Source: Proales similis (lineage: Eukaryota > Rotifera > Eurotatoria > Ploima > Proalidae). From it: a DNA stretch of 64,000 nucleotides. Made by a program: the position numbers and the translations under genes. The first letter of the stretch is position 1, and every line of letters begins with the position of its first letter. Where the stretch lies: the NCBI GenBank assembly GCA_019059635.1, contig JAGVRJ010000011.1, forward strand, positions 620,001 to 684,000, written 5' to 3'. Shown here one piece after another: positions 37,001-49,600 of this stretch. Below the pieces are notes generated by a model. That model was not told the origin of the DNA and did no database searches. It saw only the letters and a program-made list of their open reading frames with translations.

Positions 37001-37791
37001 TCCGTTTTTCCCTCCATCTTTTTCTTCGCTCGTTCTTTTCCTTCACTCATTCATTGGCTTTTCAAACAGAACAAGATAGTGACGGTCGACCACAAAAAAG
37101 TAAAACTCCAAATTTGGGACACAGGTCAGTCTGAAGGGTAGTCTCAAGCTCGCATGACTCTGCTTCATTCGCATTTGTTCTAGCTGGCCAAGAGCGCTTC
37201 AGAAGTGTGACGCACGCCTACTATCGAGACGCGCAAGCTCTTCTTCTGCTCTACGACGTAACCAGCCAGAGCAGCTTCGACAACATCAGGGCCTGGCTGA
37301 GTGAAATTCGCCAATACGCTGAGGAGGATGTCATCATTATGCTTTTAGGCAATAAAGTCGACAAAGCCAACAGGGTCATAACCAAAGAACAAGGCGAAAA
37401 GTTGGCCAAAGTAACTGCACCTCATTTACTCATCTTTAAACGGTTGCTGATTAATCATCATTTGATATAATTCTACTTGAAGCAATACGAAGTATCGTTC
37501 ATGGAAACAAGTAAGAGACTTGAGGCTCAAAACTCGACTCTTTCAAATAATTTAACCAAATGCAATCTAGGCGCTAAAACTGGACAAAATGTGGAACTGG
37601 CTTTCATGGCCGTGGCCAAGTAAACTTGATTTTTCTCCTTTTTAATTCAAGGTCTGACTGACTGATGATTAACCAGAGCGCTCATGTCAAAGCAGCTTAA
37701 CTTGGCCGCTGCCAACTCCGGAAGCAAATTCAATCTATCCGAATACATTGAGACGAACAAGGAACAAAAGGGCTGGTGCTGTAGCACATGA
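34039..37791 (+). CDS. Rab GTPase of the RAB26/37 group with alternative 5' exon pairs
   Basis: Small GTPase for secretory/synaptic vesicle traffic. The shared 3' exons are 37070-37124, 37184-37410, 37483-37510, 37571-37619 and 37677-37791, encoding [33 protein letters not shown] and a C-terminal CCST for geranylgeranylation. Two alternative 5' pairs both join in frame. Pair a is 34039-34146 plus 34204-34314 (230 aa in total). Pair b is 36679-36759 plus 36826-36936 (221 aa). The second exon of each pair is exactly 111 nt and encodes P-loop (GDSGVGKT) and switch I. Pair b (ATVGIDFK) matches the RAB26/37 consensus; pair a differs (ATVGIGFT) and has a weaker donor (GTTGGT). RAB26 versus RAB37 cannot be decided. 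The 2.4-kb gap between pairs holds microsatellites. Confidence 0.9.
35077..35091. repeat. (CA)n microsatellite in RAB26/37 intron
   Basis: Seven CA dinucleotides in the long first intron, followed by a C-rich run. Confidence 0.85.
35491..35510. repeat. (GA)n microsatellite in RAB26/37 intron
   Basis: Run of GA dinucleotides in the long first intron. Confidence 0.85.
35857..35877. repeat. (GAA)n microsatellite in RAB26/37 intron
   Basis: About six GAA trinucleotides in the long first intron. Confidence 0.85.
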
Positions 37792-38399
37792 AGCAGCCAG
37801 CCAGCCATGCCTCTTCTAACTCTGCATCCGATTTCAAGTCTATCCAATACCAACAGCCCCCAACTGCCGCCTCTCGTTCACCACTTACTCTTTTGATTAG
37901 ATGCGCTTACCTGCAGTCTAGTACCGGAACCAATCCCAAGTGAAATGAAGAGATCTCAAATCGTATTGAACTAGCATTAGTGACCACCCATACCAAGTTC
38001 TTGTTCAAGATTCAAACTCTGCTTTACTGTTCATCTCGTCTTCAAGCCCAGATAGAGGCCGCGCTGCTGTCCACTGATTTATTTGAACAAACCAGCGCGA
38101 TAAGTAGCCATCTAAAGTACGAGACAAATAGGCGCCAACGAGAATTTGTTTGCTGAGCAGCAGAGGCCTTTTACCTCTCACACAATCGCCTCGACGTTTA
38201 ACTTGTTTCTCTCTTCTTGTTGAGGTGGTGGCGTGTTTTAGAGAAAACAGAACATTCGATGTGTTTTATTCGTTCGTTCGTTCATTCATTAAATAATTAT
38301 TAATTCGCTTCTAAATCTGAATCGGCTTGTTTTCTCTGAATTGAACTTAATAAAATCACAAAGAGAGAGAAAACACAAGAAAACGAGCAAGTTTAATCG
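37792..38399. other. Intergenic, RAB26/37 to MRM2
   Basis: 608 nt with no gene seen. Includes TTCGTTCGTTCATTCATT-type simple sequence near 38270-38290 and an AATAAA at 38349-38354. Confidence 0.5.
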
Positions 38400-39224
38400 A
38401 TGACGAGAAGACTTTTGTGTCCACAAACAGTTCTCCGTCTATGCTTGGCATGCAAGGGAAGCTCTAGCTCGTCAAGATGGCTTCAACGTCAATCTCGCGA
38501 TCCGTTTGTTAAACGAGCTGTTAAAGAAACCTATCGGGCTCGTTCAGCATTTAAACTCTTGGAAATAAACGAGAAGCACAAATTCATACACAAGGGCGAC
38601 ACAATAATTGACATTGGCGCATCGCCGGGCTCTTGGTCCCAAGTTGCGACCAAGCTCACCAACTCGGACATTAATGGTACTGGTTGCCCTCTCCTTTGTA
38701 AGGACGATCATTGAAAGCGCTCTACTTCGAAACGCAGATTTAAACGCTCCTCAGGGCACTGTGATTGCGATTGATCGCGATTTCATTCAGCCAATAGACG
38801 GCGTTCACGTTTTGTCCAACTGCGATGTAAACAATAGACGAACGTGGCAGCTGGTAGAGAGCCATTTAGACGGGCGCCGAGTGAACAGTGTCATCTCCGA
38901 CATGGTAACTTCATCTTTAAATGCATTTGTTCTCGTCACCTTGAAGCACAGTCGATTGGCATTTAGGCGCCCAACTCAACGGGCCAATCTTCATTTGATC
39001 ACGATGCGATCGTTGAACTTCAAAAATTTGCTTTCAACTGTTCGATTAATTATCTGGCACCGAACGCATCGTTCTTGTGCAAGATTTGGTTCGGCGATAG
39101 AACAAACGAGCTGTGTGCTGAGCTGCGTAAACGATTCGAGCGGGTTAGAATTGTAAAGCCAGCAGCCAGCCGATCTGATTCAGCTGAAGTGTTCATACTT
39201 TCCACTGGATTTCTTTCCATTTAA
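38400..39224 (+). CDS. MRM2: Mitochondrial rRNA 2'-O-methyltransferase (FtsJ/RrmJ type)
   Basis: SAM-dependent methyltransferase that modifies a uridine of mitochondrial large-subunit rRNA. Exons: 38400-38676, 38738-38904, 38967-39224; 233 aa, the usual size for the family (human 246). The basic N terminus is compatible with mitochondrial import. Visible signatures are the RrmJ entry motif YRARSAFKLLEIN, the SAM-binding IDIGAS PGSWSQVA segment, VISDMAPNSTG (spanning the last intron), and the catalytic lysine in FLCKIWFG. The conserved C-terminal KPAASRSDSAEVFIL stretch also matches. It is followed 228 nt later by POLK on the same strand. AATAAA at 39263-39268. Confidence 0.93.
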
Positions 39225-39452
39225 TTATGCTTGCGATTTGTTCGCATTTGCATGAGAATTAAAATAAATTATCACAAGAGGCAAGATGCTTTCCATAAAA
39301 AAGAAAACAATTCCCTTTCCTCTTTTGATTTGTTTCAATTTTTTTTCCTATTTTACTTTGGAACACTTGTTCGTGTCGCCTATCGCCTACACAGGCATCG
39401 GATCAGATGGGCAGAAGAGAAACGGACTAAAGAGAGTCGGGCCGCTTGAAAG

Positions 39453-41705
39453 ATGAAAAGTTCGACAAGTGCCGGTCTGGGCGCAGTGAGCAAACTGCAC
39501 ATAAACGACACCAAGGCGGGCATGGAATGTATTGACAAGGAGCGAATAAATGCGATTATATTAAAGCACAGCCAAAGTAATGTCGGTCTACCTGTTCACT
39601 TTCTCTTGTGAGTATTGGCTGTTCTATTTAAGGCACGCCACGCAGACTCAAGGTATTATTTAAACCAGCAGAAGCGTGAAAACGAATTACGCAAACGAGC
39701 GGAGGAGAAATTGAAACGATTCAACTCGAACTTGACAAGCAGCGAGCTGCAGCGTGCCCTCAAAATGGTTGACGATTTAGAATACACAATTTACTCTCCC
39801 TCCATAGCCTCGGTGCATCCCCACGCTACTCATTTCAACTATGTTCATCTAAAATAGGCGGACGAGTTCATTACCTCGATTGAGAAGCAGCATCGCTCTG
39901 ATAAAGTGCTCGTTCACATCGACATGGACGCATTTTACGCAAATGTGGAAATGCGTGACAATCCAAGCCTCTTGGACAAGCCGATGGCGGTCGGCTCTGA
40001 CTCCATGCTCGTTAGATTCTTAAAATTTCTTCAAAAAGCGCCGTGTCGGCGTTCATCTAAAAAATTCTCCTCAAGTCTACATCGAACTACATGGCCAGAA
40101 AGTACGGAGTGCGAGCTGCCATGCCAGGCTTCATTGCCAGGGAGCTTTGTCCCGAGCTTGTAATCGTTCCGTGCGATTTTGCCAAATACAAGAGCGAGAG
40201 TCGCAAGATAATGTAATTTACTTCTAGTCCAACTCGAATACAGGCGTGCAGTCTGACTGAGCAATGCACAATTGCCCTGAATTAGGCAAGTGATTTCAGT
40301 CTACGATCCGGACTATTTGGCCGCAAGTTTGGACGAGGCCTACGCTGACATCACGCAGCATTTGCAAAGCAGATGTAGACTAGAGGCAGCCGAGCGCACA
40401 TTTCCCAAATCGCCGGTCGGTTTGAAACAGAAACTTGAAAATAATCATAAAATTATCTGAAAGTGGATCAAGGTGGCGGACGAGAGCGAAACGATCACAT
40501 TTGGAGTAGATGCTGAGCAGTGTGTGCAGGAGATTCGCCACCGCATCTTTCTTGCCACTCGATTGACGGCTAGCGCAGGCATTGCTTGCAACCTGCGGCT
40601 TGCCAAGCTTTGCTCCGACGTAAATAAACCCAATGGACAATTCAGGCTCGAGCCAAATAGAGACGCAATACTTGATTTCATATGGCCAATGCCGATTCGT
40701 AAAATGAACGGTATCGGACCAAGTACTGCAATGATTCTTGATTGCTATGGCATAAAATGCTGCCGAGACATTTACGAGCAACGGGCTCTTCTCTATTTGG
40801 TCGAAACGAGAAATACCTTTGAATTCTTGATGCATGTCTGCCGCGGCATTGGAAGTACGCAAATCATTCATGACCACGAGCGCAAGAGTCTTGGCCACGA
40901 AACGTAAAAAATCTTTCAATCACCGCCGTTCGTTAAATTTAATTCCTAAATTTGATGCAAAGAACTTTTTCAAGCAAAATAGCCAACAACAAGTTAGAGC
41001 TTCTAAAAGTCTGCTTCCAGCTGAGCAGTAAAGTAAGCGAAGAGCTGATCAACAAACAATTGGAAGTAAATCAATTCAAAATGAAAATTAGCACTTAAAT
41101 TTAGAATAATCAAAGTTGGTGTTCTAGGCTGGCAAAGTGAACCTCAAAATAAAAACGACCGGATTCGAGGTGTTCTCAAGAATCAAGAGCATCGGCATGT
41201 ACACAAATCAGACAGAGCGAATCTTCGAAGCAGCCGAGCATATGCTCAACCAAGAATGGAAGCAGCGAGCAGGCGGACTGAGACTTCGGCTAATCGGTAA
41301 GCGTTTCTGGGGGGCAAATATATTCGGCTCACTAGAAAAAGTTGTTGATTATACAACGGCTCTCCTCTAAAAGGCGTACGTGTGACTGATTTGCGTGAAA
41401 AGGGCAACAGTGACAAGGACGAGTCAAGTCCAAAAGAGAGTGTGACAACTATTGGCACAATAGAGAAATATCTTAAATCCAACAGTGAAATGAAAAAGTC
41501 GTCGTCGAACGAGTGTGCTAAGATCGACGCTGATCATGCCAATCATAATCAAAGTGTTCAGTTTGTTGATGATGAAAATGCTCACTACCCGACTCACGCT
41601 TATGTAGTCGATGAGCGTCTTCACTGTCCAATCTGCTTGACTTTAATTGAAGGCAATCCAGACTTTATTCAAGCACACCTGAACTTGTGTCTCTTGGGCA
41701 ATTGA
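39453..41705 (+). CDS. POLK: DNA polymerase kappa
   Basis: Y-family translesion polymerase (DinB type). Exons: 39453-39576, 39646-39767, 39858-40010, 40076-40212, 40286-40415, 40473-40903, 40963-41065, 41128-41296, 41374-41705; 566 aa, phases consistent. The N-clasp begins with [13 protein letters not shown], as in human POLK. Catalytic residues appear in [17 protein letters not shown] and SLDEAY. The finger/palm sequence includes [16 protein letters not shown] and KPNGQF, then helix-hairpin-helix IRKMNGIG and the little-finger domain. The C terminus has one UBZ zinc finger (CPIC...H...C) and stops soon after; human POLK (870 aa) has two. The tail is therefore short but ends with a clean stop and AATAAA at 41748. 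Confidence 0.94.
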
Positions 41706-41973
41706 TCTGACTTGATTCAGCCTCGACATGCGAAGCGCAATAATTTGAATAAACTTTTGCTTGCCTTTTAATGAAAATTAGAATATGTCAAGATTAAGAT
41801 TAAGAGCGAAAAACCACAGTATTTTCTTGGTATGAACTCGATTCGGCATAATGGCCGCCTCGTTTTCTAGTCTGATGTTTCAAATATATTCAAATGCGTC
41901 AGTTTTGACTAATTTTCAATTCAAATTTTATCGAGCCTTGTGCTTGTCTAGTTTCGCTTTTTAGATGATCTGA

Positions 41974-43705
41974 ATGAGTCTTTTCAGGCGAAGAGTAAGT
42001 CAGAATCGACGGCGTCACGTAGATGGCAAATATGACTTGGATCTTACTTGTAAGATTGTGCTGCTCTCTTGCTTAAATCTCATCCTGACGCCCTTCTGAT
42101 GAATAATTGAAGACATATGCGATGACATTGTTGCCATGGGCTTTCCCGCCGACAGCATATTACAAAGTCTGATTCGCAATCGAATTCAGAGCGTCTCCAA
42201 ATTTTTGAATGAGAACCATCTCGACTCGTACAAAGTGTTCAACCTGTAGTCACTTGCTCTCTGTGTGTGCTTGTCGTGCGGTTCGGTTACATTTGACAAT
42301 TTAGATGCATTGAGCCTAGCTGGGAGTATCCGTTCTTTCACTTCGAGAACCGAGTGGAGAAAATACCCATCGAGGACCACAATCCGCCCGCATTTAAACA
42401 GATTCTGCCATTCTGCCGCAGTATGGACGAGTGGCTGAAAGAGAAAGACGGCCACGTGGCAATTGTACACTGCAAAGCTGGAAAGGTAGACTTTGCTTCA
42501 TTTGCCTTCTTCAACGGCCTTGTCATTTGTTTCGGCTGCTCTCCAAAGGGTCGAACTGGGACCATGATTTCTTGTTACTTTATTTATTCAAAGCGCCACT
42601 CTGACCCGTTCGAAGCGATAAACAGCTTCAGTGAAAAACGATGTGTTGATCAAAAGGTAAAATAAGCAATCACCCGATTTCTAGATCGCATCCATCATGC
42701 CGCTTGTTCACTCTAAGGGTGTGACAATACCAAGTCAAAAACGTTACATCGAATACTTCGCTGACTACATAAACAAGACGCGAATTTACGTTCAAGAGGA
42801 GCTGATGCTGGAAGAAATAGAAGTCATCTTGCCCAAAGACGTCGACTCTTTTCCAAAATGTAAATTCCTCTTAGTTTCAGACTTAATTCCATCTGTTTGT
42901 CTAATGCGACGTATTCTTCAGCGCTCCTACTTCAAATATTTCAAGTTCCTTTTCAGAAAATCTACGATTCAAAAAAAGTCAAACGCAAGAACAATCAATA
43001 CAAGTTTAAGTTTGAGGAGCCAGTGGCCCTTTGCGACGATATTAAATTTGTTTTCGTAACACGCAAACAGGCAAGTGAACCAGAGCAAGTAAATTCCTTG
43101 TCACACTACTTACAGATGAATGTGATCAATCTATAGGTCCCAGTGATGAAAACTGTCTTCAATACATTTTGTTTCATGCAAGAGAACGAATATGCCAATC
43201 GAGCTGAGAGCTGCCAAGGGTTGAAATATGTTTTATCTGACGAGCACAAAATAGTTTGGATCCTGAAAAAGAAATGCATAGACTTGGTTTACAAAGAAAA
43301 GTCCTTGCCAGATGATTTGACTGTAAATAACCTAATACTTTAAGTTTCAATAGCTATGAAGTTGCTAGCATTGGTGAATAGGTGAAATTCCATTTTAAGC
43401 CGACTTGTTTCAAGTCAGTAAATTGGGCAAAATGGGAGGCTATCAGCCATCTAGTTGGTCCGGCAAATATCGGTGCGCCTGAGTCGACTGAGCGGTGGAA
43501 TGAAAAACGAGGATCCAAAAATCGCCTTAATTTTTGCGCAAGATTAAGGTTAATGGCAAAGAATAAAAGCCGGTCAGAAAGCATGCCCTCGATTCACGAA
43601 CAAAGCTTTGCATCAGCGGATTTAGATCAAAATGTATTTTCAAAGTCAAAACTACGCCCCAATTTTTCCATGAATAGTTTTTTATTCAATAATAAAACAG
43701 CTTGA
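41974..43705 (+). CDS. PTEN: PTEN phosphatidylinositol-3,4,5-trisphosphate 3-phosphatase
   Basis: Lipid phosphatase that opposes PI3K signalling. Exons: 41974-42049, 42113-42245, 42305-42485, 42549-42656, 42718-42859, 42922-43088, 43137-43322, 43382-43705; 438 aa (human 403). The N terminus has the PIP2-binding basic cluster (RRRVSQNRRR), then the phosphatase domain with EDHNPP and the catalytic HCKAGKGRTG; an intron falls inside this loop, between the AGK and GRTG codons. GVTIPSQKRY starts the last phosphatase helices and a C2 domain follows. The tail is Ser/Asn-rich and ends NNKTA, so the PDZ-binding ITKV end of vertebrate PTEN is not present. Upstream, an acceptor-like AG ends at 41964, 9 nt before the ATG. 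Several AATAAA signals lie at 43690-43735. Confidence 0.95.
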
Positions 43706-43838
43706 TCAATAATAAAACAATTCATTAATAAAATAGATCGATTTGAAAATGAAAAAAAAAAAATACCATAAAATGAATTTGGAGATTGAAAAAACTACTA
43801 AAGAAACTAACAGCTCCTGATGAAAAGAAAAAAACTTT

Positions 43839-43921
43839 GACAGCTGTGGGATTTGAACCCACGCCTACAAACGTAGACTGCGACCTGAACGCAGCGCCTT
43901 AGACCACTCGGCCAAACTGTC
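43839..43921 (-). tRNA. tRNA-Leu (anticodon CAG)
   Basis: Read on the minus strand, the 83-nt sequence folds as a class II tRNA. The 7-bp acceptor stem is GACAGTT with AGCTGTC and discriminator A. The D arm contains TGGCCGAGTGGTC. The anticodon stem CTGCG/CGCAG flanks the loop TTCAGGT (anticodon CAG). A long variable arm and a T arm with GGTTCAAATCC follow. No intron. Confidence 0.95.
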
Positions 43922-44111
43922 TCTATAACAGACACTTACTAAGTGAGACTAAGAATACGATTAAAATAGCGAAAGGTACCTTTTTCAGGACAAAGGAGGA
44001 TTATAAATCAGCTTGTGCGAAATAAGAATCAATGAACGGCAACAGAAATACGATTAATGCAAACTAAGATCGGTAATTTGAAATAAGAAATAAATCGGGA
44101 CGGTAAAACAA

Positions 44112-44217
44112 GACAGCATGGCCGAGCGGTCCAAGGCGTCAGACTCAAGTTGAAAAGCTTAAAATGGTGTGTTCTGATCAGTGTATACTGGCGTGGGTTC
44201 GAATCCCACTGCTGTCA
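44112..44217 (+). tRNA. tRNA-Leu (anticodon CAA) with a 22-nt intron
   Basis: Class II tRNA with acceptor stem GACAGCA paired to TGCTGTC, discriminator A, and a leucine-type D arm. The anticodon stem is TCAGA/TCTGA with anticodon CAA at 44146-44148. A 22-nt intron (44150-44171) interrupts the gene one base 3' of the anticodon, the canonical position. The T arm reads GGTTCGAATCC. Introns are common in eukaryotic tRNA-Leu(CAA). It is divergent from the tRNA-Leu(CAG) gene 190 nt away. Confidence 0.93.
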
Positions 44218-44454
44218 GATATTTTTTAAAAATCAAAAAGTGGGGAAAAGGAGAGCTATAAAGGCAAAAATGTTATGAGAATTCGAAATGGTAGAGAAAA
44301 AAAACCTAACCCGAAAACAAAGAAAAATAAAGAAAAAAATAACCGAAAGATTCAAATGGATTTCAAATGGAGAAAAGATGTTAATTTAGGATAACTAACT
44401 GATTGATTTATTAATTCTTTGCGATTTCAATTGAATAAATATCAAAAAGAGTTT

Positions 44455-46645
<2,191 letters not shown>

Positions 46646-49600
46646 TTAGTCATCCCGACCCATGTCGGTGAATTCAATCGGATCCTCTTCTATTATATCC
46701 CTTTGTTGTGTTGAGCCATATCTGTCCGTTAAAAACTGAGGCTGCTCCTTTGATTCCATTTTTCTTTTCCAAATGATCACGGAGGCCGCGCCAATTAGGG
46801 CAATTAGGATTATTCCACCCAACACCGAAAGAACGATAGCCAAAACGGGGCTTGATTCTTACGGAAATCGGATTTAGCTGAATTGAAATAGATAATCTTC
46901 TTTTTTTCTTTACCTGGATCAATGTCGCCCAATCGTTTGATCTTAACACCGTCCACTCCAAGATAGACCCGCTCCGAGCCTCTCTTATTTCTGGCCAGGT
47001 TGATAGCCATCTAGTTGTTTCCAAATGGATTTAGGATTGATAATAGCTTAATTGAGGAAACAAAAAAATACTTTGACATCACTTAGGTCTTCATCGTCGA
47101 TTCGAAATGGAAATTTTAGCAAATCCCAAGCGTTTAGATTTTTGACTTGAGCAGCATTCACCACAGCCACTTCATAAACAGACCTTGCCCGGGTTGAGAG
47201 CACGAACGAGATGGAATCTTCGGTGTCGGGGCAAGTTTTGTTGATACAATAGATTAGACTGGCGAACTCAAGCTCAAATCTTCCTTGGCTGATAATCTTG
47301 GGTTCGAAGGAAAACTGGGACAGATAAGGCATTCCATTTGGTTCGGGCGAAGATTGGAAAAATTTGCCCTCTGCGCACTTATCAAACAGGTTGTCACCCG
47401 TCTTGCATTTGTATTGGCCATCAATAGGCGCACAAAAGTTGAATTCCTTTTCTCCATAAGTGAACGGAATGAGACACTTCCGGCCGCTAACAGTAGGTTC
47501 GCCTTGCAAGGTTCGCCGATAATAAGGAGAAAATTAATTTACTTTAATTCAAAGAAAATATATTACTTATGGACGAATAGTCTGTAATGACGAGCCCGTT
47601 GGCTTCAGGAATAGACAGAGTAGAGGAGAGTTGACCTCTCGTTGAATTCGTAAAAACTATGCCCTCACAAGCTGAATTTGGATCAAGTGCCGAGTCAAAG
47701 TTGCAAACAAAAGTTGTTGGATCAGAGGATGTAGTTGATCTTGGAATGCTCGTTGAAGTTGTTATTTGTTTGGAGGTAGAAATCGAGATAGTTGGTTTAG
47801 TAGTGCTTGTCGTTGTTGGAGATGATGAAGAAGCAAAAGATGTAGCTAGGGTTTGAATCGAAGTCATAATCTGTATAAAAAGCTTAAAAACAACCAACAA
47901 AACAAAAATGCAAAAAAATATACCACAGATGTAAAAGTCTGCAACGTAGTAAATGAGGAGGAGGATAAAGCAGTAGCTGTAGTTGTAGCAGGTGCCGTGC
48001 TAAGTGTCGATTCAGATGAAGGTAAAGTGCTAGCTGAAACACTTGTTGAAACAACATCAGTCAATTGGGTCGAAAGAGTAGTTCCTGTCGTGAGAGGCGA
48101 TGATTCCGTGGAAGTAGAAGAAACGGCCGATTCTGTTGTAACGGTCGATTCGCCGCTCGTCGAAGTTGGCAGAGTTGATTCGGTAGTGGTTGTTGGCTGA
48201 GTTGAGTGGGTTGTTGGGATGGTCGCAGTTGAGTCAGAAGTGATCGGCAATGTTGTTTGTTGATCTTTTAGTAGTTTATTTTAATTTGCCATTAATTCTA
48301 TATCATGTTCATGAGCTTACCACCACAAGTGTATCTAACTAACAAGTAATCAGCCCCTTTACCACAAGAAACGGCAAAACTGGTAAACAACCATGAGCAA
48401 GAATTTTTTCCATTGCAGGCTCGCAAAAAATCATTGTTAGTCTCAGTACAGTCTCCATCCCTAAAAAAAGAATAAACGAATCAGCTCCATTACTTGATCC
48501 GAGTCTTACTTACTCCGGAATACAGGTTCCGTCGGCTGTAACACCGGAAATACTGTCAACAATGTTGATCGGAAGGTTTCCGCAATCGATTTCCACCCTT
48601 TCCCTCCGACAGTATACTTTTTCTAAGAAAAAATAAGAAAAGTTAAGAAAAAAAAAACAAAAATCAACCAGTGATTAAAACAAACCAGTGATTGCAGAGG
48701 ACTGCAAAGTAGTAGTGATGGGTGTAGTTGTTTCAGTTGAAGTCAAGGGAACGGTCGATTCAGTGGTGGTTGTGGTGGGTATGGTCGATTCGGTTGTGAT
48801 TATAGTAGAAGATAAATCAGTTGATACCGATAACGTAGTTGGTAACTCTTAAAATAACATCAATCTTGATAGTTCTCATTCATGCCTATCCTTTCTTACC
48901 TCCACATGTGTATCGAAGAATCAAGTAGTTTCCTGCTTTCACTCCGCAACCCAAAACGAAACTGCTGAATACAATCGAACATGAAGGTTTGCCATTGCAA
49001 GCTTTCAATATGTCATTGTTTGATTCGGTACAGTCATCAGCCCTTATTTATGAGAGTGAAAAAAAGGTCAAAATCTCAAGCCTTTTCGACTTACTGAGGA
49101 GTACAGCTTCCAGTCTCTGAAACACCTGCGATGCAGTCAATAAGGTTAATGGGTTGATTTCCGCAGTCGATTTCAACTTTTTCTCTTCGACAATATACTT
49201 TTTCTAAAAAAAATAAGAAAAATAAAAAAATAAAAAATTGATAACGCAAACCAGTAATTGCAGAAGATTGCAAAGAAGTAGTGATGGGCGTAGAAGACTC
49301 GGTGACGGTCGTTGGAGTAGTGGATTCTGTGGTGGTCGTTGGGGTAGTAGATTCCGTCGTGGTCGTTGGAGTAGTGGATTCCGTTGTGGTCGTAGGGGGA
49401 GTGGATTCCGTTGTGGTCGTTGGAGTAGTGGATTCTGTGGTGGTCGTTGGGGTAGTGGATTCCGTCGTGGTCGTTGGAGTAGTGGATTCCGTCGTGGTCG
49501 TTGGAGTAGTGGATTCCGTTGTGGTCGTAGGGGTAGTGGATTCCGTTGTGGTCGTTGGGGTAGTGGATTCTGTTGTGGTCGTTGGAGTAGTGGATTCTGT

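Noticed and set aside
39633-39645. Upstream acceptor (39631-39632) for POLK exon 2
   Set aside because: It breaks the reading frame from exon 1; the acceptor at 39644-39645 restores phase and the SRYY motif seen in POLK.
42657-42684. A 28-nt ultra-short intron in PTEN
   Set aside because: A 61-nt intron (42657-42717) using the TCTAAG acceptor also keeps frame and restores the conserved spacing before GVTIPSQ, so the ultra-short version is unnecessary.
43071-43136. Second GC-AG intron in PTEN starting GCAAGT at 43071
   Set aside because: A normal GT donor at 43089 keeps frame and gives the same residue spacing as human PTEN between the HKQ-like and NTF motifs.
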